Source: Chitinophagales bacterium
GTDB lineage: Bacteria; Bacteroidota; Bacteroidia; Chitinophagales; UBA10324
Direction: 5' to 3'
Assembly: GCA_025057275.1 (NCBI GenBank)
Contig: JANWXQ010000104.1
Location: 1 to 34,041, forward strand
Length of the DNA stretch: 34,041 nucleotides
This document shows, piece after piece, positions 15,983-23,751 of this stretch (position 1 is the first letter of the stretch; each line of letters starts with the position of its first letter). The position numbers and the translations under genes are program-made. Below the pieces are notes generated by a model that saw only the letters and a list, made by a program, of their open reading frames with translations, ran no database searches and was not told the DNA's origin.

Positions 15983-17266
15983 TCATTTCAGTTGAGCAAG
16001 CCCTTCGCGCAGGCGGCGAAGGGCTTCTTCTGTTTCATGTTCCTTGCAGGTGCCTACACTCAAGCGGTACCAGGTAGATTCCGGCGAAGCGCCGAATGCA
16101 TAAAAGGGAACCAATGCAATGCCGCATTGATGCAGCAAATAGTCGGTTGCATCGGCGGTGGTAGTCAGCAGACGGCCATCGGCAGTTCGCTTTCCTTTGA
16201 GATTGATGTCCACCGTCAGGTATAGGGCCGCCTGCGGCGGGATGGCATTTACCGGAAAGCCTTCCCGGCGGAGTTCCATTAGTCCGTTGTAAAACGCCTT
16301 AAGCCGCCTGTTCAGCTGGTCGCGGAAATGCTCCAGGAAGTGATTAACGGCAACGGCATCATCCAAAAATCCGGCGGCGGCTACCTGCTCGGGCTTAGGC
16401 GCCCAGGCGCCGATATGCGACGATATGGATTTCATCTTTTCAATAATATGTGCCGGGCCAAAGGCCCAGCCGACGCGTAGTCCGGTGGCAGCAAACACCT
16501 TGGACATACCGTCGGCATACAGCGTGTACGGTCGCAGTTCGGGGCAAAGCGATACCGGGTCGTAATGCTGAGTGCCATCATAGGTTAGCGACCAGTACAT
16601 CTGGTCGTACAAGATGTACAGAGGCTTTTTGCGGCCGGCCCGCCGGCGGTTTTCCTCCCAAACCAAATCGCAGATTGCTGCCAGCCCCTGTTTGGAAAAA
16701 ACCGTTCCGGTGGGATTCTGCGGCGAGCAAAGGGCCAGAAGGGTGGCATCGGAAAGGTGGGGGCGCAGTTCATCGGCCGTAGGCATGAAATTGTTTTCGG
16801 CCCGGGTTTCTATCCCCACGGCAACAGCGCCAGCCAAGTGACAATAATGGTTGCTGTTCCAGCTCGGAACCGGAAACACCACTCTGTCGCCGGAATCCAG
16901 CAGGGTAATGTAAATGCAATAAATAGCCGGCCGCCCTCCGCTGGTAACCAACAATTCATCCGATGTCACGCTAATGCCGGTCATGCGTTTGAGAAACCGG
17001 CTGATGGCCTGACGCAGTTCAGGAATGCCATTGGCCGGAGGATAGTTGGTGTGTCCGGCCTGCAGCGCGGCAATTATGCGCTCCCGAAGGCCGGCCGGTA
17101 TAGGAAACAGAGCCGGATCAAAGTCGCCGATGGTGAAATTGAAAATGGTGGCGCCCTTTTTGATCAAATCGTTGATTTCCCAGGCCAGCCGGATGATTTC
17201 ACTGCCGATCAGGGTGTCGGCCATTTGCGAAACCGGACGAGGCATGGAGGCCGCTGTTCCGCTCAT
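15983..17266 (-). CDS. PLP-dependent aminotransferase, class I/II (aspartate aminotransferase-like)
   Basis: 427 residues from ATG 17266 (MSGTAASMPRPVSQMADTLI). Fold type I, PLP bound by K256 in GMSKVFAATGLRVGW. Other marks are the early TIGDFDPALFPIP, YPPANGIPELRQAISRF, the cofactor-binding SGGRPAIY, CSPQNPTGTVFS with the PLP-contact Asn and the Tyr of ILYDQMYW. An upstream ATG-like start would extend the frame by 90 residues back into the neighbouring gene in antisense, with no family similarity, so it was rejected. Substrate is not certain; members of this group act on aspartate and other amino acids. It follows trmH by 80 bases on the same strand, with a weak terminator in between, so it is probably transcribed separately. 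Confidence 0.88.
   Translation of the reverse strand: MSGTAASMPRPVSQMADTLIGSEIIRLAWEINDLIKKGATIFNFTIGDFDPALFPIPAGLRERIIAALQAGHTNYPPANGIPELRQAISRFLKRMTGISVTSDELLVTSGGRPAIYCIYITLLDSGDRVVFPVPSWNSNHYCHLAGAVAVGIETRAENNFMPTADELRPHLSDATLLALCSPQNPTGTVFSKQGLAAICDLVWEENRRRAGRKKPLYILYDQMYWSLTYDGTQHYDPVSLCPELRPYTLYADGMSKVFAATGLRVGWAFGPAHIIEKMKSISSHIGAWAPKPEQVAAAGFLDDAVAVNHFLEHFRDQLNRRLKAFYNGLMELRREGFPVNAIPPQAALYLTVDINLKGKRTADGRLLTTTADATDYLLHQCGIALVPFYAFGASPESTWYRLSVGTCKEHETEEALRRLREGLAQLK
15998..16026. terminator. Perfect 11-bp hairpin inside the aminotransferase 3' end
   Basis: AAGCCCTTCGC (15998-16008) pairs without error with GCGAAGGGCTT (16016-16026), loop of seven bases. On the plus strand it lies 21 bases after the ASST stop and is followed by CTTCTGTTTC, which is pyrimidine-rich but not a clean T-run. 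It encodes part of the aminotransferase C-terminus (RRLREGLAQ). It is the likely end signal of the ASST transcript. Confidence 0.55.
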
Positions 17267-17312
17267 AAGGCAATGCCCTTTTGGTAATGTGTTAAAGTTC
17301 GCAGGAATCGGC

Positions 17313-17341
17313 AATAAAAAAAATGAAAGGCTGCGCAAGCC
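17313..17341 (-). terminator. Candidate intrinsic terminator of prfC-trmH
   Basis: Reading the minus strand, GGCT-TGCGC-AGCC (17341-17329) is followed by TTTCA and eight Ts (17323-17316). The stem is only four pairs, but the U-run is good and it lies six bases past the trmH stop codon. Confidence 0.5.
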
Positions 17342-17346
17342 ACTGC

Positions 17347-17937
17347 TTAACGCTTCTGGTCGCGCAGCAGCCAATATGAAAATGTTTCTTCCATCCAAAC
17401 GGGATCGGGTGGCCGCTGATAGTAACCGGCCTGCCGGCGCTGTCGGAATGCTTCGTAGAGGATGACTGCACAGGCCACAGAGATATTCAGACTTTGTATC
17501 ATGCCTACCTGAGGAATGTGGATCAATCCGTCGCAACTGGCCAGCAGAGGCTGTGAAATGCCATCCTTTTCATTACCAAAGACAATGGCCGTGGGGGGCA
17601 GAAAATCCACTTCAAATAACGAAACCGCCTGGGGATTTATGGCCGCTGCGAGCACCCGGCCGTAGCGTTGCCGCACCTGCTGCATGCAGGCCACAACATC
17701 CTGATGGTGGTGCAGCGAAAGCCAGCGGGCTGCCGACGCCGAAGTTTTTTCGCTCAGGCGCGACTGGGTTTTGCCTTTGCTGTTCAGAATGAACACATCA
17801 CTAATACCTACGGCATCGCAACTGCGCAGACAGGCCGCTACATTGTGGGGATCGTCCACATTTTCAAAAACGACAGTCAGGTCCCTTTGCCGGCGCTGCA
17901 GCACTTCTCGAAAACGCTGCTGTCGCTGTTCGGTCAT
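17347..17937 (-). CDS. TrmH-family (SPOUT) RNA 2'-O-methyltransferase
   Basis: 196 residues. Uses S-adenosylmethionine to methylate a ribose 2'-OH in RNA, most likely G18 of tRNA as for TrmH. The knotted SPOUT fold is shown by [20 protein letters not shown] (motif 1, near 26-45), [11 protein letters not shown] (motif 2) and [22 protein letters not shown] (motif 3, with the conserved S-L-N-x-S). A C-terminal basic tail follows ([13 protein letters not shown]). Its start overlaps the prfC stop in an ATGA (17934-17937), so both are translated from one mRNA. The exact target RNA cannot be read from sequence. Confidence 0.9.
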   Translation of the reverse strand: MTEQRQQRFREVLQRRQRDLTVVFENVDDPHNVAACLRSCDAVGISDVFILNSKGKTQSRLSEKTSASAARWLSLHHHQDVVACMQQVRQRYGRVLAAAINPQAVSLFEVDFLPPTAIVFGNEKDGISQPLLASCDGLIHIPQVGMIQSLNISVACAVILYEAFRQRRQAGYYQRPPDPVWMEETFSYWLLRDQKR

Positions 17938-19562
17938 GCACGCAGATGGTTTACCGGTTCGGCGAATCCCTCGCCGCGCGTCTTAAACTCGCTGGTGTGA
18001 TGAAACATGAGCCTGGGGTTAGTTTCTTTTACGTTATTAAGCATCCATTCCGAAGGCGCCATATACACGGCATGACCTTCTTTGTCGTAAAAAACATCCT
18101 GACTGCGCAGCCGGATAAATTCCTGCACAGCGCCGGCATCGGTGCCGGTAATCCAGCAGGCTTTGTAGTAGTTGCGAGGAATGAACTGGCATGAGGCGCC
18201 GTATTCGTGCTCCAGACGATAGCGGATGACTTCAAACTGTAATTCGCCCACTGTGCCTACCAGTCTTCTTCCGCTGCTGCTGTGATAGAACAACTGGGCC
18301 ACACCTTCTTCGGTTAGCTGCTGTATGCCCTTTTCCAGTTGTTTGCTTTTCAGCGGATCGCGGTTCACCAGTTCCTGAAAAATTTCGGGGGAAAAACTGG
18401 GAATCCCCGTAAACTGCAGTGGTTCACCGGCGGTGAGCGTATCGCCGATGCGAAACAGGCCCGTATCCGGCAGGCCCACTACATCGCCGGGCCAGGCTTC
18501 TTCCACCACCTGTTTGGAAGCAGCCAGGAAAGTGTACGGATTGGAAAAACGCAAATGTTTATTCAGCCGGCAATGGTAGTACATGGCATGCCGCTCAAAC
18601 CGGCCGGACACTACCCGTACGAAGGCAATGCGGTTGCGGTGCCGCGGATCGATGTTGGCGTGAATTTTAAACACCATTCCGGAAAATGCGGGTTCCGTAG
18701 GTTCCACAAACCGTTGAAGGGCCTGGCGTCCCGATGGGGCAGGCGCCAGGGTCAGGAACGTTTCCAACAATTCTTTTACACCAAAGTTGTTGCGCGCGCT
18801 GCCGAAAAACACCGGCGCTACCGCTCCCTGCAGATAGCGCTGCCGGTCGAACGGTCCATACACTCCCTGAAGCAGATCCACCGATTCACGTAGTTCGGCA
18901 GCGTCAGCAAAGCCGATCAGGTGTTCAATGGCGGGATGGCTCAGGTCATCAAACACCAGCCGTTCGGCTTCCACCCGCTGCTTATCTGGGGTAAAAAGCT
19001 GAAGGCTATGATCGAATAAATTAAAAACTCCCTTAAACTGTTGTCCTTTGTTGATGGGAAAACTCAAGGGATGAACGTGGATATTGAGCAAACGCTCGCA
19101 TTCGTCCAATAGGTCAAAGGGATTTTTTCCCTCCAGATCCATCTTATTGATGAAGATGATTACCGGCGTATGCCGCATCCGGCACACCTGCATGAGCTTT
19201 TCGGTCTGGGTTTCCACGCCTTTCACCGAGTCGATCACCAGGATGACACTGTCCACAGCGGTGAGCGTGCGGTAGGTGTCTTCGGCAAAGTCGCGGTGGC
19301 CCGGGGTATCCAGCAGGTTAATCAGGTAGCCACTGTAGGAAAAGGTGAGTACAGAAGTAGCAACAGAAATTCCCCGCTGGCGTTCAATTTCCATAAAATC
19401 CGAGGTAGCAGTCTTTCGGATCTTGTTGGATTTGACGGCGCCGGCTACCTGAATAGCCCCGCCATAGAGCAGAAACTTTTCAGTAAGCGTGGTTTTACCT
19501 GCATCCGGATGGCTGATGATGGCAAAAGTTCGTCGCCGGCTGATTTCGGCCTGAACATTCAT
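17934..19562 (-). CDS. prfC: Peptide chain release factor 3
   Basis: 542 residues, a translation GTPase that removes RF1/RF2 from the ribosome after peptide release. GTP motifs: [16 protein letters not shown] with K23 (G1), [16 protein letters not shown] (G3), FINKMDLEG (G4); switch I region [22 protein letters not shown]. The later EF-G-like domains carry [24 protein letters not shown] and [20 protein letters not shown], typical of RF3 rather than EF-G. The start is supported by alignment of [19 protein letters not shown] to the known RF3 N-terminus and by a promoter box only eight bases upstream, implying a nearly leaderless mRNA. Overlaps trmH by ATGA. Confidence 0.97.
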   Translation of the reverse strand: MNVQAEISRRRTFAIISHPDAGKTTLTEKFLLYGGAIQVAGAVKSNKIRKTATSDFMEIERQRGISVATSVLTFSYSGYLINLLDTPGHRDFAEDTYRTLTAVDSVILVIDSVKGVETQTEKLMQVCRMRHTPVIIFINKMDLEGKNPFDLLDECERLLNIHVHPLSFPINKGQQFKGVFNLFDHSLQLFTPDKQRVEAERLVFDDLSHPAIEHLIGFADAAELRESVDLLQGVYGPFDRQRYLQGAVAPVFFGSARNNFGVKELLETFLTLAPAPSGRQALQRFVEPTEPAFSGMVFKIHANIDPRHRNRIAFVRVVSGRFERHAMYYHCRLNKHLRFSNPYTFLAASKQVVEEAWPGDVVGLPDTGLFRIGDTLTAGEPLQFTGIPSFSPEIFQELVNRDPLKSKQLEKGIQQLTEEGVAQLFYHSSSGRRLVGTVGELQFEVIRYRLEHEYGASCQFIPRNYYKACWITGTDAGAVQEFIRLRSQDVFYDKEGHAVYMAPSEWMLNNVKETNPRLMFHHTSEFKTRGEGFAEPVNHLRA

Positions 19563-19570
19563 GGCGCGTG

Positions 19571-19578
19571 CAAAGATA
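19571..19578 (-). promoter_or_regulatory. -7 box of prfC
   Basis: TATCTTTG on the minus strand, an exact TAnnTTTG match ending eight bases before the prfC ATG. Initiation about seven bases downstream would put the mRNA 5' end at or near the AUG. Confidence 0.55.
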
Positions 19579-19630
19579 GGGGAGGGGGCCTGGCGCTTTT
19601 TTGGACGCTTTGAGCTAACTTCCTAGGCCT

Positions 19631-20692
19631 ATGGCTGACGGTCGTGCAATCCCTCCGCAACGGGGCAGAGGCGCTCAATGCCGGCCGCCGAACCGCTTCA
19701 GCAAGTGGCATCTGCAACCCGAGGCAGGTGATGACGAGCTGCCTTCTTCATTGCCCACTCAACTGTATGAAGATGTTCCCCGCCGGATCATCAATACCGT
19801 TTCCAGCCCTGATGTGGGCTTGGAATACTCAGCCAATCCCTATCAGGGTTGCGAGCACGGCTGTGTGTATTGCTATGCCCGCAACACCCATACCTACTGG
19901 GGATGGGATGCCGGACTGGATTTTGAAACGCGCATTATCGTTAAACCGCACGCTGCTCAATTGCTGGAAAAGGAAATTACCAGGCCGGGCTATAAGGTAA
20001 AACCGCTGATGCTTTCCGGCAACACGGACTGTTATCAGCCTGTGGAAAGAAAGCTGCGTCTGACGCGCGCCATGCTGGAGGTTTTGTGGAAGTACAGGCA
20101 TCCGGTGAGCGTGATCACCAAGAATGCGTTGATCCTGCGCGATAAAGATCTGCTGGCTTCCATGGCGGCATTGCGTCTGGCGAACGTAACCATCTCCATT
20201 ACCACGCTGCAGGAACCACTGCGCCGCTTGCTGGAGCCTCGCACCGTTTCCGCATCACGCAGGCTGGCAGTGGTGCAACAGCTAACTCAGGCCGGCATTC
20301 CCGTTCATGTAAACATTGCTCCGGTTGTTCCTTTTTTGAACAGCGAAGAAATTCCGGAAATCGTCAGGCAGGCTGCTGCTGCCGGAGCCAGAAGCTGTTC
20401 ACTGATCATGGTTCGGCTTAACGGTGACGTGGCTGTGATTTTTCAGGATTGGCTCAACCGGCATTTTCCGCAACGCGCACAACGTATCCTGCAGGCGATA
20501 AGCGATCTGCATGGCGGTTCGCTCGGTGATCACCGCTTTGGATTGCGCATGCGCGGCGAAGGACATCTGGCCGATTCCATTCACGATTTGTTTCGATTGG
20601 CCTGCAAAAAATATCTGGGCGAGAACTGCATGCCGGAGCTGGACTGCTCCCAGTTTCGCCGTCCGGCGGCTCAGGGCACTTTGTTTGCATAA
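19631..20692 (+). CDS. PA0069-family radical SAM protein
   Basis: 353 residues. The radical SAM cluster is C74-E-H-G-C78-V-Y-C81 (CX3CX2C), preceded by YSANPYQGCEHG as in the PA0069/Rv2578c family (SplB-like group). It binds a [4Fe-4S] cluster and cleaves S-adenosylmethionine; the reaction product of this family is unknown. Other conserved stretches are ARNTHTYWGWDAGLDFETRIIVK, LSGNTDCYQPVERKLRLTR and VITKNALILRDKDLL, with an RLNG/FGLRMRGEGHLAD tail. The first ~35 residues are basic and proline-rich (RGRGAQCRPPNRF) and contain an R-G-R-G element normal for this family. It diverges from prfC. Confidence 0.9.
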   Translation: MADGRAIPPQRGRGAQCRPPNRFSKWHLQPEAGDDELPSSLPTQLYEDVPRRIINTVSSPDVGLEYSANPYQGCEHGCVYCYARNTHTYWGWDAGLDFETRIIVKPHAAQLLEKEITRPGYKVKPLMLSGNTDCYQPVERKLRLTRAMLEVLWKYRHPVSVITKNALILRDKDLLASMAALRLANVTISITTLQEPLRRLLEPRTVSASRRLAVVQQLTQAGIPVHVNIAPVVPFLNSEEIPEIVRQAAAAGARSCSLIMVRLNGDVAVIFQDWLNRHFPQRAQRILQAISDLHGGSLGDHRFGLRMRGEGHLADSIHDLFRLACKKYLGENCMPELDCSQFRRPAAQGTLFA

Positions 20693-20710
20693 AAAGCGCT
20701 GGACGTTCGG

Positions 20711-20742
20711 CCTCAGCCAATCCGCAATCCGTTGGCTACAGG
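20711..20742. terminator. Hairpin at the radical SAM / csaA convergent junction
   Basis: AGCCAA (20715-20720) pairs with TTGGCT (20732-20737), and outside it CCT (20711-20713) with AGG (20740-20742) across a small internal loop. The 11-base loop is rather large. It covers the csaA stop codon and last codons. No T-run. Confidence 0.35.
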
Positions 20743-21069
20743 CTGATCGGGCTGTAGAAGCACCACGCCGCCTTCGGCCAGCACGCCCAAAACCAGACAT
20801 TCGCTGCGGAAATCCGCAATGTATTTTGCCGGCAGGTTTACCACTGCGATCACCTGCTTGCCGGGCAACTCCTCAGCCCGGTATCGCTCGGTAATTTGCG
20901 CCGACGACTTTTTGATGCCCAGCGGTCCAAAATCAACAGTAAGCCGGTAAGCCGGCTTGCGGGCCTTAGGCAGGGGAGCAGCTTCTGTAATCGTGCCGGT
21001 ACGCAAATCGAATAGCTGGAACTGATCTTCGCCCACTGTGTTTTTTTCGGAAGTTAATACCTTGGCCAT
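20713..21069 (-). CDS. CsaA-like tRNA-binding-domain protein
   Basis: 118 residues, one OB-fold tRNA-binding domain like the C-terminal part of methionyl-tRNA synthetase and B. subtilis CsaA. Visible: LFDLRTGTITEAAPLPKARKPAYRLTVDFGPLGIKKSSAQIT, then GKQVIAVVNLPAKYIADFRSECLVLG, the standard strand order of this family. CsaA has been described as a chaperone with export-related activity and dimerises; most homologues are unstudied. The start at 21069 is only seven bases from the start of xth on the other strand, so the two divergent genes must have promoters inside each other's coding sequence. Confidence 0.88.
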   Translation of the reverse strand: MAKVLTSEKNTVGEDQFQLFDLRTGTITEAAPLPKARKPAYRLTVDFGPLGIKKSSAQITERYRAEELPGKQVIAVVNLPAKYIADFRSECLVLGVLAEGGVVLLQPDQPVANGLRIG

Positions 21070-21076
21070 TCATCCC

Positions 21077-21856
21077 ATGCCGACTGCACTGCGCCTTGCC
21101 TGCTGGAACGTTAACGGCCTGCGGGCCATCTGGAAAAAAGGGTTTCCCCGGTGGTTTGCTAACGAACAGCCCGACATCCTGTGCCTTCAGGAAACCAAAG
21201 CCCATCCCGAACAACTGGAGGATGAAATGGTGCACTTCATGGATTACCGAAGTTATTTTTTCGCTGCCCAAAAGAAAGGCTATTCGGGCGTGGCTACCTA
21301 TTCGCGCCTCAAACCGCTCAATGTCCGCTACGGTTTCGGCGTTCCCCGATTTGATGCGGAAGGGCGGGTGATCGAACTGGATTTCGGTGATTTTTTACTG
21401 TTTAATGTCTATTTCCCCAACGGGGGCAGAGGACCCGAGCGTGTGCAGTTTAAGCTGGAATTTTATGAAGCTCTGTTTCAATATATCCAAGAGTTACGCA
21501 AGCAAAAAAGCAGAATAATTGTCTGCGGCGATTACAATACCGCACACAAGGAAATCGATCTGGCTCGGCCCAAGGAAAACGAAAAAACCAGCGGCTTTTT
21601 GCCGGAAGAACGTGCCTGGATTGACCGCATCGTCAATATGCACTATGTGGATACTTTTCGCCACTTCAATCAGCAACCCGGCTGGTATACCTACTGGGAT
21701 CAAATGACGCGGGCGCGCGAACGCAACGTGGGCTGGCGCATTGATTATTTTTTCGTCACCAGCGAACTGATGCCGTACGTGTCTGCTGCCAATATTTACA
21801 TGGAGGTCATGGGCAGCGACCACTGCCCCATTGATTTGCATCTGAAGTTAGCCTGA
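21077..21856 (+). CDS. xth: Exodeoxyribonuclease III
   Basis: 259 residues from ATG 21077, which gives the normal N-terminus LRLACWNVNGLRAI; an upstream in-frame ATG (21038) would overlap csaA and adds nothing conserved. It is an AP endonuclease and 3'-5' exonuclease in base excision repair. Active-site positions seen: N11 and N13 in WNVNG, E39 in CLQETKAH, the D and N of VCGDYNTAH (metal and phosphate contacts), and the final catalytic D-H in GSDHCPIDLHL. The WRIDYFF stretch before it is also standard. Its stop lies nine bases inside the convergent permease gene. Confidence 0.94.
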   Translation: MPTALRLACWNVNGLRAIWKKGFPRWFANEQPDILCLQETKAHPEQLEDEMVHFMDYRSYFFAAQKKGYSGVATYSRLKPLNVRYGFGVPRFDAEGRVIELDFGDFLLFNVYFPNGGRGPERVQFKLEFYEALFQYIQELRKQKSRIIVCGDYNTAHKEIDLARPKENEKTSGFLPEERAWIDRIVNMHYVDTFRHFNQQPGWYTYWDQMTRARERNVGWRIDYFFVTSELMPYVSAANIYMEVMGSDHCPIDLHLKLA

Positions 21857-23332
21857 GCGATTGCCGGAATCAGCAGGCTGTTTTTTCTTCCTGAACCATG
21901 CATAAGCCGGCAGGCCCAGCGCCACAATGATCAGACCGGGCCATGTATAGGTAGGTTTGTACATAAGAAGAATAATACAGATGAGTGCTACCGTAGCCAG
22001 GTAAATCAGAGGCAGAACGGGATAGCCCCATGCACGATAAGGCCGCTCGGCATGGGGATACTTTCGCCGAAGAACGAACACTGCGGCTATGGTTATAAGA
22101 TAAAACAGCAGCACAGCAAACACCACGTAATCGAGCAAATTGCTGTACGTCCCTGACAGTACGAGCAGGGATGACCAGCCTCCCTGAAGCAACAAGGCTG
22201 CCTGTGGCACACCACGCGCATTCAGCCGCTGCATGCGGGAAAAGAACAGACCGTCTTCTGCCATTTTGTAATACACCCTTGCCCCGGCCAGAATCAGCCC
22301 GTTGAGGCAACTGAAGGTAGAGACCACAATAAGCGCCGCCACAATCAAAACAGCCGTATGGCCGGCCAATGCATCGGCTACAGCTACACCTACGCGGTCG
22401 TGCGTGGCAAACTGAATGCCACGGGTAAAGAGGTTTCGGGTGTCGTCATTGGGTACACCCCGCAGTGGAAGATGCAACAGGTAAACCACATTCATCAAAA
22501 GGTAAATGACTGTGACCAAAGCCGTGCCGATGGCCATACTGCGCGCAAGCGTTTTGCGAGCATTCACCACTTCATCGCCGGCAAAGGTGATGTTGTTCCA
22601 GGCATCCATGCTGAACAGGCTGCCCACCATGGCCATGCCGATGGCAGCTACCAGTGCCCAGCCCTCCAGCGGCATGCGCACAACGGTTCCATCGGCTTGA
22701 ACGGTAGTGCGCACCGCATCCCACAGCTGGCGCAGGTTTTCGGCTACGGCATCTTCCTCCCAGCAACTAAAGCCGAAGGCAATTAAGCCAAACAAGGCTA
22801 CAATTTTGGCGCTGCCCAGAATGGTTTGAATCCATTTGCCGCCCCACACACCGCCTATGTTTACCAAAGTCAGCACGGCAATGACGGAAATGGCCAACAC
22901 CTGTGCTGCGCTGATGTGTAGCCGGCCGGCCTGAACCAACAAACGGTCTTCACCTAAGTTTGGAAAAAAAACACTGCTGAATTTGGCAAAGGCTACGGCA
23001 ACAGCGGCAATGGTTCCGGTTTGAATGACCAAAAACAATGTCCAGCCATATAAAAAAGCAACCAGCGGATTGTACGCTTCGCGCAGAAATACATATTGTC
23101 CGCCGGCACGCGGATATAAGCCCGTAAGCTCTCCGTATGCCAGAGCGGCCACCAGGGTCAGAAAACCGGAGAGTGCCCACACCAGCAACAGAAATCCGGA
23201 TGAACCTACCTGGCGGGCAATATCGGCACTGACAATAAAGATGCCAGAGCCGATCATGGTGCCCGCTACCAGCATTACGCCATCAAACCAACCGATCTCG
23301 CGTCGAAACTGATGGGTGGTGCTCATCCTCAA
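21848..23332 (-). CDS. APC-superfamily amino acid permease
   Basis: 494 residues with 12 hydrophobic helices. It imports or exchanges amino acids across the inner membrane. Helix 1 carries the substrate-site break VMLVAGTMIGSGIFIV (about 20-35), followed by GFLTLVAALAYGELTGLYPRAGGQYVFLREAYNPLVAF, the APC/LAT signature. The later SMDAWNNITFAGDEVVNARKTLARSMAIGT and LILAGARVYYKMAEDGLFF stretches also match. Substrate cannot be told. Two close in-frame ATGs (23332 and 23326) are possible starts. It overlaps xth by nine bases at the 3' end and diverges from clpS. Confidence 0.93.
   Translation of the reverse strand: MRMSTTHQFRREIGWFDGVMLVAGTMIGSGIFIVSADIARQVGSSGFLLLVWALSGFLTLVAALAYGELTGLYPRAGGQYVFLREAYNPLVAFLYGWTLFLVIQTGTIAAVAVAFAKFSSVFFPNLGEDRLLVQAGRLHISAAQVLAISVIAVLTLVNIGGVWGGKWIQTILGSAKIVALFGLIAFGFSCWEEDAVAENLRQLWDAVRTTVQADGTVVRMPLEGWALVAAIGMAMVGSLFSMDAWNNITFAGDEVVNARKTLARSMAIGTALVTVIYLLMNVVYLLHLPLRGVPNDDTRNLFTRGIQFATHDRVGVAVADALAGHTAVLIVAALIVVSTFSCLNGLILAGARVYYKMAEDGLFFSRMQRLNARGVPQAALLLQGGWSSLLVLSGTYSNLLDYVVFAVLLFYLITIAAVFVLRRKYPHAERPYRAWGYPVLPLIYLATVALICIILLMYKPTYTWPGLIIVALGLPAYAWFRKKKQPADSGNRSG
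21871..21886 (+). terminator. Weak terminator-like hairpin after xth
   Basis: A three-pair stem CAG-CAGG-CTG (21871-21880) is followed at once by six Ts and CTTCC. It lies 14 bases past the xth stop, inside the permease 3' coding end. The stem is too short for confidence. Confidence 0.3.
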
Positions 23333-23342
23333 CGAAGGGGGC

Positions 23343-23350
23343 TAAATATA
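23343..23350 (-). promoter_or_regulatory. Candidate -7 box of the permease gene
   Basis: TATATTTA on the minus strand, one base off TAnnTTTG, centred in the palindrome GGCTA-AATA-TAGCC (23340-23353). It ends 10 bases before ATG 23332 and 16 before ATG 23326. Confidence 0.35.
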
Positions 23351-23370
23351 GCCATTACCCCTTCGGCTCG

Positions 23371-23403
23371 TTGACCGCTTTTACAGAGGGGTCTGTAATT
23401 TTG
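23371..23403 (+). promoter_or_regulatory. Promoter of clpS
   Basis: TTG (23371-23373), 22 bases, then TAATTTTG (23396-23403), an exact -7 match eight bases before the ATG at 23412. A near-leaderless mRNA is implied. Confidence 0.55.
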
Positions 23404-23411
23404 CAAAAGCC

Positions 23412-23687
23412 ATGGAAGAAGTTTTAACTCTTGAGCAAATCACCGGCACGGATACCGACGGCACAGCCCGGGTGATTCTGTTCAACGACGACTGGCATAC
23501 GTTTGACGAAGTCATTGCTCAGCTCATCAAAGCTGTTCGCTGTTCTATTGCTGAAGCCGAACGCATGGCGCTTACTGTTCATGTGCAGGGAAAATGTCAG
23601 GTGTATGGTGGTCCCCTTGCCGAATGCCTGCACGTCAGTGCGGTGCTGGAGGAAATAGAGCTGAAGACTTCGGTAGAGATACCCTGA
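23412..23687 (+). CDS. clpS: ATP-dependent Clp protease adaptor
   Basis: 91 residues. ClpS binds N-degron proteins (Leu, Phe, Tyr, Trp at the N-terminus) and hands them to ClpA/C-ClpP. The binding-pocket signature N25-D26-D27-W-H-T and H57 in VHVQGK agree with the family pattern VxLxNDD...VHxxGK, and a C-terminal helix ([14 protein letters not shown]) follows. It is shorter than the E. coli protein (106 residues), as is usual for this phylum. clpA is not adjacent. It has its own promoter and is followed by the M49 peptidase, which again has a promoter box. Confidence 0.9.
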   Translation: MEEVLTLEQITGTDTDGTARVILFNDDWHTFDEVIAQLIKAVRCSIAEAERMALTVHVQGKCQVYGGPLAECLHVSAVLEEIELKTSVEIP

Positions 23688-23723
23688 TGCCTGCGCCTTG
23701 CCCTGCTTTTGGCGTCAGGCTGC

Positions 23724-23731
23724 TACTTTTG
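23724..23731 (+). promoter_or_regulatory. -7 box of the dipeptidyl peptidase gene
   Basis: TACTTTTG, an exact TAnnTTTG match, 20 bases before ATG 23752. A TTG at 23698-23700 sits 23 bases upstream. It argues against translation starting at that TTG. Confidence 0.55.
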
Positions 23732-23751
23732 CCTTCCCGCAATCTACACCT

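Noticed and set aside
17267-17536. 90-residue N-terminal extension of the aminotransferase
   Set aside because: It reads through the gap and antisense into trmH, and lacks aminotransferase similarity; ATG 17266 gives the family length.
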